From NCBI RefSeq assembly GCF_016862455.1, contig NZ_BOMZ01000051.1, forward strand, positions 62,001-126,000: a stretch of DNA of 64,000 bases, written 5' to 3'. This document shows positions 17,023-24,887 of the stretch, piece by piece. Both the position numbers and the translations under genes were made by a program. The notes beneath the pieces are model-generated. The model saw only the letters and a list, made by a program, of their open reading frames with translations. It did not search any database and was not told where the DNA came from. The DNA is from Actinoplanes utahensis. Lineage in GTDB: Bacteria > Actinomycetota > Actinomycetes > Mycobacteriales > Micromonosporaceae. How positions within the stretch are numbered: the stretch's first letter is position 1; each line of letters opens with the position of its first letter.

Positions 17023-17646
17023 GTGAACGCTGTCGATGTGGACACCACGATGGACGTCATTCTGATCGGCACTCTCGCTGCCGCCTGGCTCGCCGCCGGG
17101 CTGCTGGCGGACCGCATGCACAATGCCGGCACCGCGCGTCAGCTCCGGCGCCGGGCGCTCCTCGTCTCCGCGCTGCTCGGCGCGGGCGTGGCGGTGTTCG
17201 TCGCGGTGCCCCTGGTCGCCGCGCTGCTGCCGGGCGTCTCGGCGGCACCGACGGCCGCGCTGCTGCCGGCCGTGCCCGCTCTCATCGTGGTGACCGTGAC
17301 CGTGCGCCGCCTCGGCTGGGTCCGGCGCGGCGCGGGGGCGTTCGCCACCGCACCGCGCACCCCGATCCCGCCGGGCCTGCGGGCCGCTGCGGCACACCCG
17401 CTGCTGGCCGCGCCGTTGCAGGTGACCGGGTTGGCCGCGCTCGTCGCGCTGCCGATCGCCGGCCGCCTGGTGGCCCTGCCGGGCGGGGAGGCCACCGGCG
17501 TGGCCGGTTTCGCCGTCATCGGGATCGCGCTGGCCATCGCCGGGATCGCGGTCCGGGCGGGGGTGCGGCACAGCCGCCTGGCCCCGCTGGTGTCGGCACC
17601 GCTCGGCCGCCGTGCCCCGGAGAAGATCCCGGCCGGCGCCCGCTGA
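17023..17646 (+). CDS. hypothetical multi-pass membrane protein
   Basis: A 207-residue Ala/Leu/Val-rich protein with about five hydrophobic segments (10-28, 42-65, 72-88, 130-150, 160-180) and short basic loops. No recognised domain. Start alternatives are GTG 17023 and ATG 17050; neither has a good ribosome binding site. Frame and composition are consistent with a real integral membrane protein, and a terminator upstream separates it from the previous gene. The neighbours give no hint of function. Confidence 0.6.
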   Translation: MNAVDVDTTMDVILIGTLAAAWLAAGLLADRMHNAGTARQLRRRALLVSALLGAGVAVFVAVPLVAALLPGVSAAPTAALLPAVPALIVVTVTVRRLGWVRRGAGAFATAPRTPIPPGLRAAAAHPLLAAPLQVTGLAALVALPIAGRLVALPGGEATGVAGFAVIGIALAIAGIAVRAGVRHSRLAPLVSAPLGRRAPEKIPAGAR

Positions 17647-17836
17647 CCCCTACGGTGCGGTCCCGCCTTCCACGGCACCGACCAGGCCGGCGCCGCCACG
17701 TCGGCGATCATCGCGGCCGCGGTTGTGCCAGGCCGCGATCGAGATGATGGAGGCCCTTCCCGCGGATGCCGTCAGGCGTCGCGTGGGCCACGCCGCAGCC
17801 TTTCGGCGTCCACCGCTCAGGGCCTACCGATACCTC

Positions 17837-18286
17837 TTACTGCTTCTTGGCTTCCTGCACGTAGAGAAGCTCCAGGATGGAACGTGCCGCCTCGAACCAG
17901 CGGTCCAGCCACTCCGAGGGCGGCAGGGTGCCACGAGCCGGCAGTTCCAGCAGCAGGCCGCGCAGCAGCGGGTGATCCGCCATCGACTGGCTCGCCGCCG
18001 ATCCGGTGTCCGACCAGGCGGCCGTGCCGAAGACGGGATCGCTCAGATCCAGGGAGGGCAGCTTCGCGGCCCGGTCCAGTGGGCTGGTCGGCTCGATGCT
18101 GCTGTGCGACCGGCCGGGCGACCGGGTCGGCAGACCGGACGCGCTGCGCGACACCAGTTCGCCGTCACTGCCGCTGTCGGCGGCCAGTGCCTCACGCCGT
18201 CCCTGCCGGTACGCGCTCACGCCCCCGCTGAACCGGTCCTGCGCTGTCGACGCACCGTTGCTGAGGTTCTCGGAACCAATCGTCAT
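17837..18286 (-). CDS. hypothetical cytoplasmic protein
   Basis: A 149-residue protein from an ATG at 18286 (MTIGSENLSNGAS). The first ~95 residues are Ser/Gly/Ala-rich and probably disordered. The C-terminal ~50 residues look like a folded helical domain, with HPLLRGLLLELPARG and EWLDRWFEAARSILELL. The frame extends upstream to 18406, but those residues are Arg-rich and unlike coding sequence. No family is recognised. It could be a small regulator or adaptor, but nothing proves this. Confidence 0.55.
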   Translation of the reverse strand: MTIGSENLSNGASTAQDRFSGGVSAYRQGRREALAADSGSDGELVSRSASGLPTRSPGRSHSSIEPTSPLDRAAKLPSLDLSDPVFGTAAWSDTGSAASQSMADHPLLRGLLLELPARGTLPPSEWLDRWFEAARSILELLYVQEAKKQ

Positions 18287-18450
18287 CTGTCTGCCTTGCC
18301 TCGTTCGGTGATGTGTCCCGGCCCACAGCGCGGTCCGGTCCGCGCTTGGACTCTTCAACGAGGCTCGCCGCGCACAGCGACGGCGAAATCGGGCAAATAG
18401 CGACACTCTGTCGGTGCGATCCGGTCCCCGGGCCGACCGCGCCGACGTCC

Positions 18451-18675
18451 TCAGAGGTCGAACTCACCGTCCTTGGCGCCATCCACGAACGCGTCCCACT
18501 CGGCCGCCGTGAAGATCAGTGCCGCGCCCGCCGGGTTCTTCGAGTCCCGTACCGCGATCGCCTCGCCGACGAACGCCACCTCGACACAGTCGTCACGGCC
18601 CGGACCGCTCCGGCTGCTCTTGAACCACCGGGCCCGGCTCAGATCGACCCGGAGGCCCTTCGCCTCGATCTCCAC
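18451..18675 (-). CDS. DUF397 domain protein
   Basis: A 74-residue protein with the DUF397 signature: ARWFKSSRSG near the start, DCVEVA, VRDSKNPAG, and the closing FTAAEWDAFVDGAKDGEFD. DUF397 proteins (the AbaA-orf/BldB-like group) are usually encoded beside an XRE-family DNA-binding protein and act in actinomycete development and antibiotic control. A GTG at 18675 with GAGGAG 6-7 nt upstream is chosen. No XRE partner is found within several kilobases, so this copy is an orphan. Confidence 0.88.
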   Translation of the reverse strand: MEIEAKGLRVDLSRARWFKSSRSGPGRDDCVEVAFVGEAIAVRDSKNPAGAALIFTAAEWDAFVDGAKDGEFDL

Positions 18676-19583
18676 AACGGCTCCTCTACGCGGCAGCGGC
18701 CCAGACGGTCGCGACGACCACACGGCACTCATCGATTGGATCGTTCTGAATCAACAACGACCGGCGTCGCCCGCGGACTCGGACCCGATGCCCGATTCCT
18801 GGACCGGCGTCATCCCATCGGGCGGATCCAATGAGTGAATCCGCGCGCGCCCCGGTTCGCCAGAGGTCCGGAATGACCCGCCGCCCGTACGCCTGAATTG
18901 ATCTAGCACTGCACGGGAAGCCGACGTAAGCGCTGCTCAGGCGGCCAGGGCGACAGACCGTCGAGCAATTTAGTGCGGCTATTCCGGTACGTCCGTATTT
19001 GCGGGATAATTGGCTGACATGCGGCTTAGGTCAGCGCCGGGGACTCGGTTTTGCCCGATTTCGGCACGGGTTATCTTCGACGGCGAACGGCCGGGCCGCG
19101 CCGCCACACATCGGAGGTCACGCCGGCCGCCGCACCGAGTCCGCGCAGCTCCACAGCAAGGCGGCGCCGACGGGGAGCGGGAGCGCCGCGGCGATCCCAC
19201 CGCCGGTTCTCGCGACCCGCTCATGATCGTCCCGACACAGTGGATGATCACGGAGAATCACGGAAGCGTGACATGCAACTTGCATCGACGAGACTGGTGG
19301 TGCAATCTTTCCGTATGGCCACCGTCACTTAATGTTCTTGAGTGACACGGTCAGAGTTGATGAAATCGCAACAAAACGACGTCCATCACGGGGCGCCGAG
19401 CCCTGGCGGTCCTTTCTGGACTTCCGCCCCGACACGGGTGGGGCTGTTCGGCGGCAGTGACGTTAAGCAACCTCCTTCGACGGTGAATCCTCCGAAGGCT
19501 TGCAAGAGTGCATTCAGGCGGCAAACTGGGGCACTCGGTCACCAAAGTCCACATCCCACATGAGTCTCAGGGCAGGAGATGAC
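18676..19583. other. 908-nt region without a supportable gene
   Basis: Short open frames here (for example around 18979-19251 and 19342-19563) have no ribosome binding sites and Arg/Pro-rich shadow-like composition. AT content rises locally at 18955-19015 and 19240-19380, which suits promoters for the flanking divergent genes. No tRNA, terminator-grade hairpin or mobile-element end was seen. Confidence 0.5.
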
Positions 19584-19889
19584 GTGGTTCTACCTCGGTC
19601 CGGTGATGTCGTCCACGTGACGAGAGCGGCGAGCGTCCAATTCGCATCACCGATGCTGTTCCGGGTCATCCGGGTTCATGACTGGCCGACCTACGAGGGC
19701 TGGGTCTGGCTGGACGGCTACGAGCTGAACGCCGCCGGTGACGCAGTCGAACGCCGTTCCATCTTCGTGCAGGTCAACGGCCTGCGTGCGGTCGGTAAAG
19801 GACCCGATCCACGCGCCCGCAACGCGCGCCAGCCGGCCACTCGTCCGGGCACTCTTCCCGCCCGGACGGTCCGCGCCACCAACCGCTGA
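19584..19889 (+). CDS. conserved hypothetical protein of Actinobacteria
   Basis: A 101-residue protein starting at GTG 19584, which has AGGAGAT at the right distance; an upstream ATG at 19560 is the alternative. The core (GDVVHVTRAASVQF, FRVIRVHDWPTYEGWVWLDGYEL, RRSIFVQVNGLR) reads as a compact beta-rich domain, and I recall similar short proteins in Micromonosporaceae. The last ~25 residues are Arg/Pro/Ala-rich and disordered. Function is unknown. It is preceded by a long non-coding stretch and faces the convergent PASTA gene. Confidence 0.7.
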   Translation: MVLPRSGDVVHVTRAASVQFASPMLFRVIRVHDWPTYEGWVWLDGYELNAAGDAVERRSIFVQVNGLRAVGKGPDPRARNARQPATRPGTLPARTVRATNR

Positions 19890-19973
19890 CGTGTGCAGCC
19901 CAGGTGTGTGCAGTTCCGGCGTCAGGGACTGCTGAACCACACACGCCGGTTCGGGGCGCGGCCCCCGCGGTCA

Positions 19974-20705
19974 CTAGCTGGGGGCGCCGGCTGACGGCAC
20001 GGTGGCCGACGGGGCCGGTTCACCGGCCCGCGCGGCAGCCACGACGAGGGTCACCAGAGTGTCGGACGGCACCTGCTGGCCCTCCGCCGGATCACAGTTG
20101 ATGACAGTGCCCGGCTCAGCGTCGCTCTCCCGGCGGATCACCCGCCAGCCCAGACCGGTACGGGTGAGTGCCGCCTGCGCGTCAGCGACCGGCATCCCCC
20201 GCAGCGCCGGCACGGTGATCTCGGAGTCCACCGGATCGGTCGTCGGCGCCACGCTCACCGTCTCAGTGGTGGTGGTGGGCGCGGTGGTGACCGCGGCGCC
20301 GGGCGGACTGGTGGTGATCCGGACCGCGGTCGGCGTGGTGGTGGGCGGGTCGGTGTCACCGCCGGTGTTCTGCAGGATCACCGTGATCCCGAAGACGAGC
20401 AGGCCGGCGAGCGTCACCGCGACGGTGCCGACGGCGATCGGCGCCCACCAACGGCCGGACGGCTCGGCCGCGTCCGGGTCGGCCCAGTCGCTCTCACCCT
20501 CGAACGGATCGCGGGGCACGGCGCCGTACGGCCGGACCCCGGCTCTGCCGGTCCAGACGTCGTCCGGCCGCGCGGAGTCCGGCGGCGTGTAGTCCGGCCG
20601 CGCGGAGTCCAACTGCGTGGAGTCCGGCCGCGTGGAGTCCGGATCGCCCGGCCGGGTGGAACCGTCCACAGGCTCCGGCTGGTCCGGATCGCGATCCTCG
20701 GGCAT
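19974..20705 (-). CDS. single-pass membrane protein with one extracytoplasmic PASTA domain
   Basis: A 243-residue protein. An acidic N-terminal part holds tandem pentapeptides of the SARPD type (about 24-49), followed by one membrane segment (about 87-111). A Thr/Pro-rich stalk and a single PASTA domain (about 165-226; VPALRGMPVADAQAALTRTG, VINCDPAEGQQVPSDT) come next. There is no kinase domain. PASTA domains bind muropeptides, so this could be a wall-sensing or wall-anchored accessory of the PknB system encoded 12 kb away; that link is inference. Start is ATG 20705 or GTG 20708, with AAGGA upstream. Confidence 0.82.
   Translation of the reverse strand: MPEDRDPDQPEPVDGSTRPGDPDSTRPDSTQLDSARPDYTPPDSARPDDVWTGRAGVRPYGAVPRDPFEGESDWADPDAAEPSGRWWAPIAVGTVAVTLAGLLVFGITVILQNTGGDTDPPTTTPTAVRITTSPPGAAVTTAPTTTTETVSVAPTTDPVDSEITVPALRGMPVADAQAALTRTGLGWRVIRRESDAEPGTVINCDPAEGQQVPSDTLVTLVVAAARAGEPAPSATVPSAGAPS
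20562..20640 (-). repeat. 15-nt tandem coding repeat in the PASTA gene
   Basis: Five consecutive 15-nt units start at 20562, 20577, 20592, 20607 and 20622. They encode, on the minus strand, five-residue units such as STRPD, STQLD, SARPD, YTPPD and SARPD. Units 1 and 3 are identical in DNA, so expansion looks recent. Confidence 0.85.
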
Positions 20706-20850
20706 CACCGGTTCCTTCCGCTGGCGTACATCCGCACTCGTCGCAGCGTCAAAGTACCGAATCTTGCAGGCGGAGTGGCGTTTTCACCAGCGGAAAGCAG
20801 CCCACGTGACCATTTCCCAGACATCGGCGGCGAGCAGTACAGTGCGCGGC

Positions 20851-22074
20851 ATGGCCGACAAGGGCTTGACATCGCAGGCCGCCACGGCCGCCGGGATCGC
20901 CGCCGGCACCGGGGCCGCACAACTGGGCCTGGGCTACGGACTGGGCGTGATCGCCTGGCCGGTGACCGCCACCGAGGCGGAGAGCGCCTGGCTGGGCAGT
21001 CTCGGCTGGGCCACCTGGATCACGGCGAGCGCCACCGTGCTGGGCGCGGTCATCGCCGGGCGGCTGAGAGCTGAACGACCCGGCCGCTGGCGTGCGCTCT
21101 GGCGATTCGTGCTGTCGCTGGCCTCGGCGCTGGGCGGCCTGGTGCCGGTCATGCTTATCGCGCTGCCGGCCCGTTCGGCGGTGCGCGCCGACATGCTCTC
21201 CCCGCAACTCGTCGCCGCCTCCTACGCGCTGGCCGGCCTGGTCGCGGGCCTGGTGATCGCTTTCTGGGCGGTCTCCTCCGGGCCGGTGGCGGCCAATCTG
21301 ATCGGCACCGCCCTCTGGCTGTGGGCCCTGGCCCTCGCCGGTGTGGCGGCCGAGCTGGCCAGCGGGCGTGACTTCGCCACCTATCTGACGAGCTGGCAGT
21401 TCGCCGAGTCGGTGTCCCCGGTGCGATACGGCGGGATCTACTGGCCGAGTGCTCTGCTGACCCTGTTCGCGGCCTTCCTGATCGGCTTGGTCGCGGCCGC
21501 TCCGGCGGCCCTGCGAGGCGAGCTGGGACTGGGCACGGCGATCTCCGGCGCGGTCGGCCCGCTGCTTGTCGCGTTCTCGTTCCTCACGCTGGCGCCGCAG
21601 CTCACCGCGGCGACGGGTCCGCTGCAGTCGGCGTACCTGATCGCGCCGTACGCGGTCCTGGCCGGCATCGGCGGGTCCGCGCTGACCGTGGGTCTCGCCA
21701 AGGGCCGGCAGCACCGTCTCGACCGGCAGGTGGGATCGCCGGCCGCCCTGTCCGGCGCTCCTGTCGAGGCGGAACCCGCGAAGGCGACCGGGCGCGCCGC
21801 CGCCCCGGTCCAGCGGGCCACCGCTCCCCAGCCGGCGCCCGCGGAGAAGCCTCGGGAAATACCGCTGGAGACACCGCCGGCGAAGCCGCCCGCGCCGAAA
21901 GCGCCGGTCGGCGATCCGGAGATCGCCGCCGCCAGCAGGCCGGCGCCCGGCCGGGCGCCGGCGAAACGGAGGAACGGCACCGGTGACGCCGCACCGCCCC
22001 GCTCGACCATCACGCCACCGCCGGCGAAGCCGACGATCGCCCGGATCAACCCGCCCGAGGATCCGAAGAAGTGA
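20851..22074 (+). CDS. hypothetical polytopic membrane protein
   Basis: About 407 residues from ATG 20851 (MADKGLTSQAATAAG). The first ~285 residues contain roughly eight hydrophobic segments. The last ~120 are a Pro/Ala/Lys-rich cytoplasmic-type tail. No transporter or enzyme motif is recognised. The frame is open upstream to 20617, but that part overlaps the start region of the divergent PASTA gene; a GTG at 20806 is another possible start. The stop codon lies 1 nt from the stop of the convergent gene. Confidence 0.72.
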   Translation: MADKGLTSQAATAAGIAAGTGAAQLGLGYGLGVIAWPVTATEAESAWLGSLGWATWITASATVLGAVIAGRLRAERPGRWRALWRFVLSLASALGGLVPVMLIALPARSAVRADMLSPQLVAASYALAGLVAGLVIAFWAVSSGPVAANLIGTALWLWALALAGVAAELASGRDFATYLTSWQFAESVSPVRYGGIYWPSALLTLFAAFLIGLVAAAPAALRGELGLGTAISGAVGPLLVAFSFLTLAPQLTAATGPLQSAYLIAPYAVLAGIGGSALTVGLAKGRQHRLDRQVGSPAALSGAPVEAEPAKATGRAAAPVQRATAPQPAPAEKPREIPLETPPAKPPAPKAPVGDPEIAAASRPAPGRAPAKRRNGTGDAAPPRSTITPPPAKPTIARINPPEDPKK

Positions 22075-22075
22075 C

Positions 22076-23548
22076 TCACATCGGCCAGGTGTGGACCGGC
22101 TCGTTGGAGCGCTGGAACTCCAGATAGCGCTGCGTCATCTCGCGCAGCGCCTCCGGCCGGGCGCGCCCGCGTTCCTCCGCGGCACGGACCGTCGCCGCCT
22201 GCCAGGTCGCCCCGTTGCGGCCGGCCCGGCAGCGGTCCTCGGCGATGCCCAGCAGCCGGTCCCGCTGGGCCGGATGCACGCCGAGCCGGTCCAGACCGGA
22301 ATGCGCCCATGGCAGCAGCACGTCTAGCACCAGGTCGGTCGCCCGTACCTCGCCTGTTCCCGGCCAGGTCAGCACGGCCTCGATGCCGTCCCGGGCACCG
22401 GCCCGGAAGTTGGCCTCCGCCTCGGCGAACGTCAGACGGCGCCAGATCGGCGGGTCGTGCTCGGCCAGCTCACGCACGAGTCCGAAGTAGAAGGCGGCGT
22501 TGGCGAGCAGGTCGCTCACGGTCGGGCCGGACGGCAGGACACGGTTCTCCACCCGTAGGTGCGGGTGCCCGGCGGCCACGTCGTACACCGGCCGGTTCCA
22601 GCGGTAGACCGTGCCGTTGTGCAGGCGTAGCTCGTACAGCTGGGGAATGTGACCTGCCGTGCGCACCGCAACCGGATCCTCGTCGCTCACCTCGGGCAAC
22701 AGCGGCGGGAAGTAGCGAAGGTTCTCCTCGTAAAGGTCGAGGACCGAGGAGATCCAGCTTTCGCCGAACCAGACCCGCGGACGTACGCCCTGCGCGCTGA
22801 ACTCGTCCGGCCGGGCGTCGGTGGCCTGTTCGAAGAACGGGATCCGGGTCTCAGCCCAGAGCCGGCGGCCGTAGAGGAAGGGCGCGTTGGCGCCGAGCGC
22901 GAGTTGCACGCCGGCGACGGCCTGGGAGGCGTTCCAGTAGCGCGCGAAGTCGTCCGGCGCGACCTGGAGGTGCAGTTGCGCGCTGGTGCAGGCGCCTTCC
23001 GGCGCGATGGTGTCGCTGCTGGTGGTGAGCCGTTCGGCGCCGCGGATGTCGATCCGGAAGTCGTCGCCGCGGGCACCGGCGATCTCGGCGTCCAGCGCGC
23101 GGAACCGCTCGTTGTCGGTGAGGTTGGCCAGCACCAGGTGCTCGGGGGTGAGAGTGGGCAAAATCCCGATCGTCAGGAGACGGCTCTCGGCCTTGCGGGC
23201 GCAATCGGAGGCGGCGCGCAGGGCGTCCAGGATGTCCTGTTCGAAGTCGCCCAGCCCGTCCCCCAGCAGCCGCCGGGGCGGCACGTTGAGCTCGAGGTTG
23301 AACCGGGCCAGCTCGGGCTGGAATCGCGGGTCGCCGAGGTCGGCCAGGATCTCGGTGTTGCGCATGGCCGGGCCGGCGTCCGGGTCGACCAGGTTGATCT
23401 CGATCTCCAGGCCCGCGCTCGGCCCGCCGTCCTCGAACCGCTCGTCCTGCAGCATGCCGGCCAGGACATCCAGGCAGCCGCGCACCTTCCGCCGGAAACG
23501 CACCCGATCCTGCGGCGAGAACGCCGCGGTGGCCAGATCTTTGCCCAT
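22076..23548 (-). CDS. glutamate-cysteine ligase-like (GCS2 family) enzyme
   Basis: A 490-residue protein with the GCS2 fold signature: GLEIEINLVDPD near 48 (metal/ATP-binding Glu residues), RFNLELNVPP near 85, and LRLHNGTVYRWNRPVYD and HLRVENRVLPSGPT in the C-terminal half. Family members join glutamate to an amine, usually the cysteine amino group. No gshB, egtB-E or mycothiol genes are adjacent, so the acceptor is unknown and this may be a specialised ligase. ATG 23548 has GGGAGG just upstream; the frame continues to 23626 but without family similarity. Confidence 0.85.
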   Translation of the reverse strand: MGKDLATAAFSPQDRVRFRRKVRGCLDVLAGMLQDERFEDGGPSAGLEIEINLVDPDAGPAMRNTEILADLGDPRFQPELARFNLELNVPPRRLLGDGLGDFEQDILDALRAASDCARKAESRLLTIGILPTLTPEHLVLANLTDNERFRALDAEIAGARGDDFRIDIRGAERLTTSSDTIAPEGACTSAQLHLQVAPDDFARYWNASQAVAGVQLALGANAPFLYGRRLWAETRIPFFEQATDARPDEFSAQGVRPRVWFGESWISSVLDLYEENLRYFPPLLPEVSDEDPVAVRTAGHIPQLYELRLHNGTVYRWNRPVYDVAAGHPHLRVENRVLPSGPTVSDLLANAAFYFGLVRELAEHDPPIWRRLTFAEAEANFRAGARDGIEAVLTWPGTGEVRATDLVLDVLLPWAHSGLDRLGVHPAQRDRLLGIAEDRCRAGRNGATWQAATVRAAEERGRARPEALREMTQRYLEFQRSNEPVHTWPM

Positions 23549-23663
23549 GTGCCCTCCCGGGGATGACTGAGGACGAAACGGACGGTCGATCACCGCTCTG
23601 TGAACGAAAGCTTGCGCTCGGTTCACCCTGCCATTCCCGGCGGAGGACCGCCAGACATCCGAA

Positions 23664-23697
23664 GAAGGCGCCGCCCGGGGTTGCGGGCGGCGCCTTC
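23664..23697 (-). terminator. terminator after yceI
   Basis: A 14-bp perfect stem (23664-23677 against 23684-23697) with a 6-nt loop, 17 nt beyond the yceI stop codon. No U-tract follows on the minus strand. Confidence 0.75.
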
Positions 23698-23714
23698 GGT
23701 GCGAGAGTGGACGG

Positions 23715-24287
23715 TCAGCCCTGCTGCAGGATGGCCTCGCCCTCGATCTCGATCTTCACCTTCTTGCCGATCATGACGCCGCCGGCCTCCAGGGCCATGT
23801 TGTAGGTCAGGCCCCAGTCCTCCCGGTCGATCTCGGTGTGCGCGCTGAAGCCGAAGAGGTGCTGCCCGTACGGGCTGGTGGTGGCGCCCTCGAACTCGAC
23901 GACCAGCTCGACGGGCCGGGTCACGCCCTTGATGGTGAGCTCGCCGTCCAGGACGAACTCGGCGCCGGCATGCGACTTCACACCGGTGCTGCGGTACTCC
24001 ATCGTCGGATACTTCTCGGCCTCGAAGAAGTCGCCGGTGCGCAGGTGGTTGTCCCGGTCGACCTGGCCGGTCTCGACGCTGGCGGTCTTGATCGACGCGG
24101 TCACCGAGGAGTCGAGCGGATTCTCCCCGACCACGATGGTGGCGCTTGCCTCGGCGAACTGGCCGCGCACCTTGCTGACCATGAGGTGTTTGACGACGAA
24201 GCCGACCCGCTTGTGCGCCGCGTCCAGCTCGTAGGTGCCGGCGGCGGGGATCTGGAGGCCTTCGAACGCACGAGTGCTGACGGTCAT
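23715..24287 (-). CDS. YceI-family polyisoprenoid-binding lipocalin-like protein
   Basis: A 190-residue protein of the YceI beta-barrel family (GTYELDAAHKRVGFVVKHLMVSKVRG, a SVTASIKTASVETG-type strand pair, FEAEKYPTMEYRSTGV, ELTIKGVTRPV). Members bind isoprenoid lipids or quinone-like molecules and are often stress-induced. No signal peptide is visible, so a cytoplasmic location is likely. ATG 24287 is chosen; GTG or ATG codons further upstream would run into the control region. It is divergent from a MarR regulator across 104 bp that contain a palindrome, the usual layout of a repressor and its target. Confidence 0.9.
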   Translation of the reverse strand: MTVSTRAFEGLQIPAAGTYELDAAHKRVGFVVKHLMVSKVRGQFAEASATIVVGENPLDSSVTASIKTASVETGQVDRDNHLRTGDFFEAEKYPTMEYRSTGVKSHAGAEFVLDGELTIKGVTRPVELVVEFEGATTSPYGQHLFGFSAHTEIDREDWGLTYNMALEAGGVMIGKKVKIEIEGEAILQQG

Positions 24288-24340
24288 GACACTGCCTTCT
24301 CTCAAGAACGCTGCGGGTGGATGCTTGTCTGACACAGCAA

Positions 24341-24359
24341 CTATATGCTGAGCAATATT
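24341..24359. promoter_or_regulatory. candidate MarR operator between yceI and marR
   Basis: An inverted repeat centred on 24350, TGCT-G-AGCA flanked by AT-rich arms (ATA on the left, ATAT on the right). The AT-rich palindromic style and the position, 33 nt before the marR GTG and 54 nt before the yceI ATG, fit a MarR-family site controlling both genes. Confidence 0.5.
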
Positions 24360-24391
24360 CCTCCTGTCAAGCGCCTGCTAATGTTGACCTC

Positions 24392-24877
24392 GTGAACAAG
24401 GACCTGGACGACCCCCGCCTCACCGCAGTCGGCCTGCTCGCGGAGGCCTACACCGGCTTGATGAGCCGGCTCGCCGCACAATATGAGGAGCACCGTCTCT
24501 CCCAGGTGGAGTTCGAGGTGCTGATGCGCCTGGCCCGGTCCCCCGGCAACCAGCTCCGGATGACCGATCTGGCCGGCCAGACCACCCTCTCCACCAGTGG
24601 CGTCACCCGAGTCGTCGACCGGATGGAGCGCACCGGCCTGGTCCGGCGGGAGGCGTGCCCCAGCGACCGGCGCAGCTCCTACGCGGTGATCACCGAGGAC
24701 GGCATGCAGCGTCTCGCCGAGGTCCTGCCGGGGCACCTGGAGCTGCTTCAGAAGTGGTATGTCGGGGTGCTGCCGGAGGATCGGTTCGCCGGCATGCTCG
24801 ACTCGCTGCGAGCGATCCGCGACGCGGTCAACCCGAACGCGGCGGCGGGCAGCGCGGAGACCGCGCCGCCCGCCTGA
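24392..24877 (+). CDS. MarR-family transcriptional regulator
   Basis: A 161-residue winged-helix regulator. The recognition helix region is MTDLAGQTTLSTSGVTRVVDRME, and the wing carries the family's Asp-Arg motif (CPSDRRSSYAVIT). Helices at both ends provide the dimer interface. GTG 24392 is the start that leaves the divergent promoter intact; the frame is open back to 24317. It probably represses the divergent yceI gene and itself through the palindrome at 24341-24359. The ligand is unknown. Confidence 0.9.
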   Translation: MNKDLDDPRLTAVGLLAEAYTGLMSRLAAQYEEHRLSQVEFEVLMRLARSPGNQLRMTDLAGQTTLSTSGVTRVVDRMERTGLVRREACPSDRRSSYAVITEDGMQRLAEVLPGHLELLQKWYVGVLPEDRFAGMLDSLRAIRDAVNPNAAAGSAETAPPA

Positions 24878-24887
24878 AAGAGACTTT

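Noticed and set aside
17013..17024. 12-mer TGCGCAAACGGT shared with 29334-29345
   Set aside because: One shared 12-mer in 64 kb is not surprising. The contexts differ and no palindrome or spacing rule is common to both.
18979..19251. Small frames on both strands between the DUF397 gene and the 19584 gene
   Set aside because: They overlap each other, lack ribosome binding sites and have Arg/Pro-rich shadow composition.
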